Made by a program: the position numbers and the translations under genes
The notes under the pieces: generated by a model
Seen by the model: only the letters and a program-made list of their open reading frames with translations
Told to the model about the DNA's origin: nothing
Database searches by the model: none
Origin: Estrella lausannensis
GTDB lineage: Bacteria; Chlamydiota; Chlamydiia; Chlamydiales; Criblamydiaceae
Direction of reading: 5' to 3'
DNA length: 64,000 nucleotides
Assembly (NCBI RefSeq): GCF_900000175.1
Contig: NZ_CWGJ01000005.1
Span: 1 to 64,000 of the forward strand
Shown: positions 62,343-64,000 of the stretch, in pieces
Numbering within the stretch: the first letter of the stretch is position 1
Layout: every line of letters starts with the position of its first letter

Positions 62343-62885
62343 TTATAGGCCACCCCCCCCCGCCAGCCCTGCGGCTGTTGTGATCAGGGCAAACTCCATC
62401 GCTTCACCCAGCTTTGTGGCGGAAATATCCACCATTCCGCTCATCCTCATTTCCGAAAAAGCCTGTATAAATCCGAGAACCGTCCCCAACAGTCCAACCA
62501 TGGGTGCTATATGGGCGACCACCGAAAGGATTTTTGCATTTTTTTCCAGGGAGGCTACTTCAACCATCCCCGCAATCTCGATGGCTGTCTCAATCTGCTC
62601 TTTGGATTTTTGATGCTTTGCAAGCGCCGCTTTGACAATATTGGCGATAGCGCCCCCAGTCTCTTCGCAGATCTGTACGGCCTCGACGATGCTGCCGGCA
62701 GACAAAGCATCCCTTATCCTGATGATCAACAGATTGGTGTCCCGTTCGGCCTTGTGCAGGTAGAGCAGCCTTTCGATAAAGACAGCCACGCTCGCGACCG
62801 ACAGGGCGGCGATAATGATCAAAATAAGGTTCCAGCTAGCAGTCATCTGGGAGAGAAAGCTGCTAATGATGACGATGTTCTCCAT
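62343..62885 (-). CDS. exbB: ExbB/TolQ-family protein, C-terminus lost to a frameshift
   Basis: 180 aa as read, from the ATG at 62885 (GGAAGAG upstream). Three-helix channel protein: first helix LILIIIAALSVASVAVFIERLLYL, then HIAPMVGLLGTVLGFIQAF and the third helix in GEAMEFALITTAAGLAGG. The frame ends right after this in a run of nine G (minus strand). With eight G it would read on as VAYNYIVSKIETFVLEMETS... to a TAG at 62249-62251, a normal ExbB C-terminus, giving 211 aa. So the gene is either phase-variable, newly broken or mis-called at the homopolymer. Confidence 0.88.
   Translation of the reverse strand: MENIVIISSFLSQMTASWNLILIIIAALSVASVAVFIERLLYLHKAERDTNLLIIRIRDALSAGSIVEAVQICEETGGAIANIVKAALAKHQKSKEQIETAIEIAGMVEVASLEKNAKILSVVAHIAPMVGLLGTVLGFIQAFSEMRMSGMVDISATKLGEAMEFALITTAAGLAGGGGL
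62353..62361. repeat. C9/G9 homopolymer inside exbB
   Basis: Nine C on the plus strand (nine G in the gene). One base fewer restores the conserved ExbB C-terminus. Tracts of this type change length during replication and are also hard to sequence. Confidence 0.9.
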
Positions 62886-64000
62886 ATTGCTCTTCCAAAA
62901 GTTGTTGGGCTTTTGCCTGCCACTTTCCACCCATTCTTTCCAGGGCTTCCAGCTGCTTGCGATAAAGGTCTAACCGGTTTTGTTCTTTGTAGATATAGGC
63001 CCGCTCCAGCATCGCCTGAACTCTTAAAGAAGAGACAGCATCGGCGTTGACGACGGAGGAGAAGACGTTCATGGCCTCATCGAGTCGGCCAAGAGACTTC
63101 AGGCAGATTCCCATTTTGATTGCCCCGTCGAGTTTTTCATCGGTGGTAAATCCTGTCGTGTCTTGCTCAGCAAGCAGAAGGTGGTTCATTGCCTCTTCAT
63201 ATTGAGAGTCTTGGATGCAAAGGCCTGCGGTTAGATAGTGGGCTTTGGTAAAATAGTAGCCCTGTTTGATTCCGGCTCTTCGAAGGTACTCCATCGCATC
63301 GGACAGGTGGCCTCGTCCCCGTTCAGGAGAGCCAAGCTCCATTTCTGCCTCGGCAAGCAAGAGCTTGGCATCCATATACAGAAACCAGCCTTTGAAAACG
63401 GAAGGGAGTTGGTTGGTTTCGGGCTGAAGCTCAGATACAAGGCGGGCAAATATTTCCCTTGCATACTCCAGATACACTTCCTTTTTCGCCGCCTTGGACT
63501 CTTTCGCTATTAGGAAGTTGCAAAGGCCGGTCTCCAGTTCTGCGTTGAAGGAAAGAAGGGTGAGCGACTCCTCTTGATCTTGCGGAATGAGCTTTCCTTG
63601 CCTGAGGGTGTGGAAGGAGGATGACGCTTTTGTGAAAGCTTCGATGGCTTTGGTTAAGCTTTTTTTGCGGATCCACTTGCCTTCAGGTGACTTCCTGTCT
63701 TGCTTATAATCAAGACCGATCAGGTAGTAGGCAAGAGGGATGCGGGGCGAGTCTTTCCAATCGGAGGTAAACTGTTCAAGATGTTTTATCTCAAGCCTGC
63801 CACCGCTTAGATACTCTTTAAGCGTGTAACGCCTGAAAGCGGCTTCTTTGGCGAGTGGATGGCTCTTGTGTCTTTCGGCGATATAGGCAAGGTATGCGGC
63901 TCTTTCATCATAAGATCTCTCATTTTCCGCGATGGAAGCTAAGAGATTGAGCTCTTCGGGAAGGAGCGGGGTCAGGTCTTTTTCTTGGTTTCCATTTAGC
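62863..64000 (-). CDS. TPR-like helical-repeat protein (5' end beyond the window)
   Basis: Open without a stop from the window edge to 62863, so at least 378 residues and the start is outside. It is built of helix-turn-helix units of TPR type: LAKEAAFRRYTLKEYL, YFTKAHYLTAGLCIQDSQYEEAMNHL, DGAIKMGICLKSLGRLDEAMNVF and LRVQAMLERAYIYKEQNRLDLYRKQLEAL. A GTG at 63477 is only an internal codon. The 3' end overlaps exbB by 23 bp, so they are coupled. Possible envelope-assembly or scaffold role; not identified more precisely. Confidence 0.8.
   Translation of the reverse strand, partial: LNGNQEKDLTPLLPEELNLLASIAENERSYDERAAYLAYIAERHKSHPLAKEAAFRRYTLKEYLSGGRLEIKHLEQFTSDWKDSPRIPLAYYLIGLDYKQDRKSPEGKWIRKKSLTKAIEAFTKASSSFHTLRQGKLIPQDQEESLTLLSFNAELETGLCNFLIAKESKAAKKEVYLEYAREIFARLVSELQPETNQLPSVFKGWFLYMDAKLLLAEAEMELGSPERGRGHLSDAMEYLRRAGIKQGYYFTKAHYLTAGLCIQDSQYEEAMNHLLLAEQDTTGFTTDEKLDGAIKMGICLKSLGRLDEAMNVFSSVVNADAVSSLRVQAMLERAYIYKEQNRLDLYRKQLEALERMGGKWQAKAQQLLEEQYGEHRHH

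Overview
The window looks like a chromosomal segment of an environmental chlamydia (order Chlamydiales, outside Chlamydiaceae; my best guess is a Criblamydiaceae or Waddliaceae relative such as Estrella, from the moderate GC and mixture of genes). The evidence is a set of genes that stay close together in Chlamydia: accD-dut-ptsN-ptsN(HTH), rnc-radA-hemC, a Mn superoxide dismutase, clpC, a lipoate ligase, gcvH, tkt-hemE-hemG and an ExbB/ExbD/TonB-like cluster. Here they are split into blocks and separated by lineage-specific genes.

Layout. 352-8775: four tandem paralogues that I read as 2-oxoglutarate/Fe(II) dioxygenases with TET/JBP-like features, each with a disordered or coiled-coil tail and most with a basic, nuclear-localisation-like C-terminus; the second is frameshifted by a perfect 13-bp tandem duplication. 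8876-12095: a membrane-anchored unknown and a YHS/HMBD copper-type P-ATPase. 12090-16357: a complete glycine cleavage operon (gcvT-gcvH-gcvPA-gcvPB). 16717-30776: paired membrane proteins, a SurA/PpiD-like chaperone with a CBM9/DOMON-like partner, an APH-fold kinase, a LicD-like transferase, an outer-membrane barrel, an operon with two exported caspase-fold proteases flanking a lipoprotein, a lipoate ligase and unknowns. 31007-35075: rnc-radA-hemC-hemD-sodA. 35542-40078: a GH20-type glycosidase, an insertion-sequence scar and a large putative effector. 40424-42992: accD-dut-ptsN-ptsN2. 43210-47031: a low-GC accessory island with a recently duplicated 182-aa gene around a permuted-papain-like protein. 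47385-55707: clpC, an outer-membrane protein, hemG, hemE, tkt. 56117-60670: CgeB-like glycosyltransferase, membrane and helical-repeat unknowns. 60801-64000: TonB-like protein, ExbD, ExbB (broken by a G9 tract) and a TPR-like protein cut by the window edge.

Functional links. GcvH needs lipoylation, and the lipoate ligase at 28409 could supply it. hemC, hemD, hemE and hemG are spread over two operons of one haem pathway. ExbB, ExbD and the TonB-like protein would form an envelope energy-transduction complex.

A dispersed palindromic element (ends resembling ACCGAAAGTATCTCAAAATTT) occurs in at least ten intergenic gaps, including one essentially full-length 160-bp hairpin between exbB and exbD. 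It behaves like a miniature inverted-repeat element. No rRNA, tRNA or CRISPR array was seen.
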